From positions 1 through 6,397 of the forward strand of contig SYGW01000147.1 in NCBI GenBank assembly GCA_005800255.1: a stretch of 6,397 bases of DNA. Direction: 5' to 3'. Position 1 is the first letter of the stretch. The number at the start of each line of letters is the position of its first letter. The notes beneath the pieces are model-generated. The model was not told where the DNA came from and did not search any database. It saw only the letters and a list, made by a program, of their open reading frames with translations. Position numbers and translations under genes: made by a program. The stretch comes from Nitrospiraceae bacterium. Lineage in GTDB: Bacteria; Nitrospirota; Nitrospiria; Nitrospirales; Nitrospiraceae. Positions 4,466 through 6,397 of this stretch are shown here, in pieces.

Positions 4466-5674
4466 TCAGCTTCCACGACCGGCAAGGGCCGCGTTGCGGA
4501 TGCCGAGTGCATTCTTGATCTCCGATGTAATGATCTCCGGGGGCATCGTCATTCCGCCGCCCACCCGAGGGCCGGAGACTACGCGGTCACTGTCTGGGAT
4601 ACTTGCTTTGATCTCGCGGGCCATCCAGCCCACCACGTTGAACTCCGGCACGATGATATGCTTGGCGTTCTTGGTGGCTTCGCGGATTTCCTGCCAGGGC
4701 CAGGGCCGCAACGACTTAATCTTGACCAAGCCCACGCGGATGCCCTCGTCGGCCAATAGCCGGATGGCCTCCCGTCCTTGCGACACGGCGGTGCCGGAGG
4801 AGACGATGAGGACGTCGGCGTCGGCGTTCTCGGTCTCGATCAGCCCATCGATCCAGGCGATCGTGTGCTTGCGCGACCGTTCCACCGCCGCCCAGACTTC
4901 CTGCTGCCAGGAGGCGTGGGTGGCGTAGCTGATGTAGTTGCTCTTCATCACGAAGGGATCCCGCATCATCCGGACCGGGGGGCATTCCATGTCCATGCAG
5001 GGCACCGGCGAGCGGTAGGGGTCATAGGGCGGCAGGCACATATCCACCGGCGTGAGATTGACCACGTCCTTGGTGTGCGTCACGAAGAATCCGTCGCAGC
5101 AGAGGGCCAGCGGCAGGTGCACATCCGGCTCCTCCGAAACCATGTAGCCTTTGAGAATCCAGTCGTAGAAGTCCTGGGCGGTTTCGGCGTGCCAGACCAG
5201 CATGCCGGTCTGGAGCAGGTATGAGATTTCCAACGTGTCTGGCTGGATGGAGAGCGGGGAGTTGATGCCGCGGCAGGTCACGATCATCTGGATCGGGAGC
5301 CTGGCTCCGGCCCACATGGGGAAGTTCTCCATCGCCCGCATCGTGCCGGGCCCCGCGGTAGTCGTAAACACCCGCGCGCCGCCGAAGGCGGCGCCGGCGC
5401 ACTGTGACATCACGGCGAACTCGCTCTCGCCCCGGAAGTACTCCTTCACATATCCTTCCGCGAACAGTTCACCGCACAGGGCGGCGGCTTCGCTCTGCGG
5501 CGTGATCGGATAGGCGATCATCAAGTCCACGTTCGCGCGGCGGACGGCTTCCTTGATCACTTCACTGCCCGTGAAAAAAGACGGGGTGCGGGGCGCCTCG
5601 AACATCATCTTCCGGGCATCCGTGATGACCTGCCCCTTTTTATTTGTCGTCCCGATCGGTGAATGATTGTCCAT
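4466..5674 (-). CDS. porA: 2-oxoacid:ferredoxin oxidoreductase, alpha subunit
   Basis: A 402-aa alpha subunit containing the pyrimidine-binding domain and the transketolase C-terminal-like domain. YPITPQSE (residues 55-62) is the hallmark of the 2-oxoacid:ferredoxin oxidoreductase alpha domain, where the Thr contacts substrate in known structures. ESEFAVMSQCAGAAFGGAR (83-101) and TTTAGPGTMRAMEN (104-117) form the cofactor-facing core. ADVLIVSSGT (286-295), VGLVKIKSLRPWPW (314-327) and GPRVGGGMTMPPE (368-380) belong to the second domain. The first 30 residues are an extra N-terminal segment. The length agrees with separate alpha subunits. The start at ATG 5672-5674 has AAGGAGG eight bases upstream. 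It follows the 211-aa subunit gene after a 71-bp gap holding a small hairpin. In a Nitrospira-like autotroph this enzyme would work in the reductive TCA cycle, making pyruvate or 2-oxoglutarate from the acyl-CoA, CO2 and reduced ferredoxin. Substrate choice cannot be settled by reading; forA is the alternative symbol. Confidence 0.95.
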   Translation of the reverse strand: MDNHSPIGTTNKKGQVITDARKMMFEAPRTPSFFTGSEVIKEAVRRANVDLMIAYPITPQSEAAALCGELFAEGYVKEYFRGESEFAVMSQCAGAAFGGARVFTTTAGPGTMRAMENFPMWAGARLPIQMIVTCRGINSPLSIQPDTLEISYLLQTGMLVWHAETAQDFYDWILKGYMVSEEPDVHLPLALCCDGFFVTHTKDVVNLTPVDMCLPPYDPYRSPVPCMDMECPPVRMMRDPFVMKSNYISYATHASWQQEVWAAVERSRKHTIAWIDGLIETENADADVLIVSSGTAVSQGREAIRLLADEGIRVGLVKIKSLRPWPWQEIREATKNAKHIIVPEFNVVGWMAREIKASIPDSDRVVSGPRVGGGMTMPPEIITSEIKNALGIRNAALAGRGS

Positions 5675-5697
5675 GGACCCGGCCTCCTTATCAGTAG

Positions 5698-5719
5698 GCC
5701 CCGCAGCTTGCTGCGCGGC
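5698..5719 (-). promoter_or_regulatory. Intergenic hairpin between the 211-aa subunit gene and alpha
   Basis: On the minus strand the arms CGCAGC and GCTGCG form a tight stem, extended by GCC/GGC after one G-G mismatch. No T-run follows, and AAGGAGG for alpha begins nine bases after the hairpin, so it is not an intrinsic terminator. It could mark an mRNA processing or stability point between the first and second genes of the operon. Confidence 0.45.
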
Positions 5720-5745
5720 GGTAATGGCTCAGGAACTGCTCCGCT

Positions 5746-6381
5746 TCAGTTCGAAGCCCCGCTCTTGGACACCGTTTGTGAAACTTTGACGGTCCCTTTG
5801 AGCTTGCGCACCCACTCGGCTAGGTGCATGATTTTTTCCACGGAGGCATCGCGGAACGACAGCATGGCATCCTCGTGCCCCGCTTGGGCGCACATGGCGA
5901 CGGTATAGCAAGACGTGCCGCCACGGATGATCTTCAGCGACAGGTTGGCCTGGTGGCAATGCACCCCCACAAACATGCAGCAGTCGATCTTGTTGTGCCA
6001 GATGGTCAGGTTCGGGTGGTTCGGGTTGATTTCGACTTCGGGATTGATCTTGGGGTACTTGGGCCGGTAGTCGGGCATCGGAATGAGCATGGCGCGCTGT
6101 TGGGGAGTGACGCATTCCTTGAGCGTTTCATACAGGTGCCGGATCGCCGTGGCCTTTTTCGCGGCTTTTTCGTTCCAAGCCCACAGGACCAAGGGGCCCG
6201 GGAAAATAGTGGGGACTTTAGCCATCAAGAACTGGCGGGCCGCCTCTTCGTAGGCCTTCTCCTCCGGCACGATGACGCCGTTGATATGGGCCTCGCCAGG
6301 ATTCGGCAGCCTGATGCCCATGGACGCCGCCGCCGGCGGCAGAAAATGTTCGGGACCTGGCATTACGCGGTATTGGTTCAT
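5746..6381 (-). CDS. Five-subunit 2-oxoacid:ferredoxin oxidoreductase, accessory subunit (ForD-like), 211 aa
   Basis: This is the extra subunit that separates five-subunit enzymes of the Hydrogenobacter/Nitrospira type from the usual four-subunit ones. The call rests on its position as first gene ahead of alpha-beta-gamma-ferredoxin (forDABGE order) and on its sequence: FPGPLVLWAWNEKAAKKA (residues 60-77), then NLTIWHNKIDCCMFVGVHCH (124-143), GGTSCYTVAMCAQAGHEDAM (154-173) and a final helix EKIMHLAEWVRKLK. I recall relatives being annotated as carbon monoxide dehydrogenase beta-subunit family proteins; I cannot confirm this here. Cys134, Cys135, Cys142, Cys158 and Cys164, with His141 and His143, cluster in the middle and could bind metal or an iron-sulfur centre, though no classic ferredoxin spacing is present. 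There is no signal peptide or membrane segment. AGGAG lies ten bases before the ATG at 6379-6381, right at the window edge, so the promoter or any upstream gene is out of view. Confidence 0.82.
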   Translation of the reverse strand: MNQYRVMPGPEHFLPPAAASMGIRLPNPGEAHINGVIVPEEKAYEEAARQFLMAKVPTIFPGPLVLWAWNEKAAKKATAIRHLYETLKECVTPQQRAMLIPMPDYRPKYPKINPEVEINPNHPNLTIWHNKIDCCMFVGVHCHQANLSLKIIRGGTSCYTVAMCAQAGHEDAMLSFRDASVEKIMHLAEWVRKLKGTVKVSQTVSKSGASN

Positions 6382-6397
6382 GCGACTTCAGCTCCTA

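Noticed and set aside
1..6397. CRISPR array, insertion sequence, phage or defence genes
   Set aside because: No spaced repeat series, transposase-like frame, terminal inverted repeats or defence domains were seen on either strand.

Overview
The window looks like a chromosomal piece of a Nitrospira-type bacterium (phylum Nitrospirota). The reasons are a minus-strand operon for a five-subunit 2-oxoacid:ferredoxin oxidoreductase of the kind used in the reductive TCA cycle of Hydrogenobacter and Nitrospira, a small CxxC/CxxC zinc-ribbon protein of a style I associate with Nitrospira genomes, a moderately high GC content, and strong AGGAGG-type ribosome binding sites. The taxonomic call is inference from gene content; no marker gene such as rRNA is present.

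Every gene I can support is on the minus strand, so transcription runs from high to low coordinates. The right two thirds (2461-6381) is the oxidoreductase operon, in the order 211-aa accessory subunit, alpha, beta, gamma, ferredoxin-type subunit. This matches forD-A-B-G-E of Hydrogenobacter. Together they would make a complex that uses reduced ferredoxin to carboxylate acetyl-CoA to pyruvate or succinyl-CoA to 2-oxoglutarate, or runs in reverse. Alpha and beta carry the substrate and thiamine diphosphate sites, gamma the CoA-side domain, and the small ferredoxin subunit the electron relay. A clean intrinsic terminator (2402-2433) follows the operon, but an 89-aa acidic hypothetical gene (2104-2373) starts only 28 bp beyond it and is probably expressed by read-through.

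The middle (1854-2030) holds a tRNA-Asn(GTT) gene with an encoded CCA end, a possible extended -10 promoter and a strong terminator. Immediately downstream is a small zinc-ribbon gene (1451-1681).

The left third (1-1450) is gene-poor. It has the 5' end of an RRM RNA-binding protein (1-92, cut by the window edge), a basic 89-aa hypothetical protein with a good ribosome binding site (331-600), and a protein-like frame (732-968, open up to 1088) that lacks a convincing start codon. The leader regions of that frame and of the zinc-ribbon gene share a 30-bp element (1131-1160 and 1798-1827), with weaker similarity beyond it. This is the most curious non-coding signal here. I see no CRISPR array, insertion sequence, phage gene or defence system.
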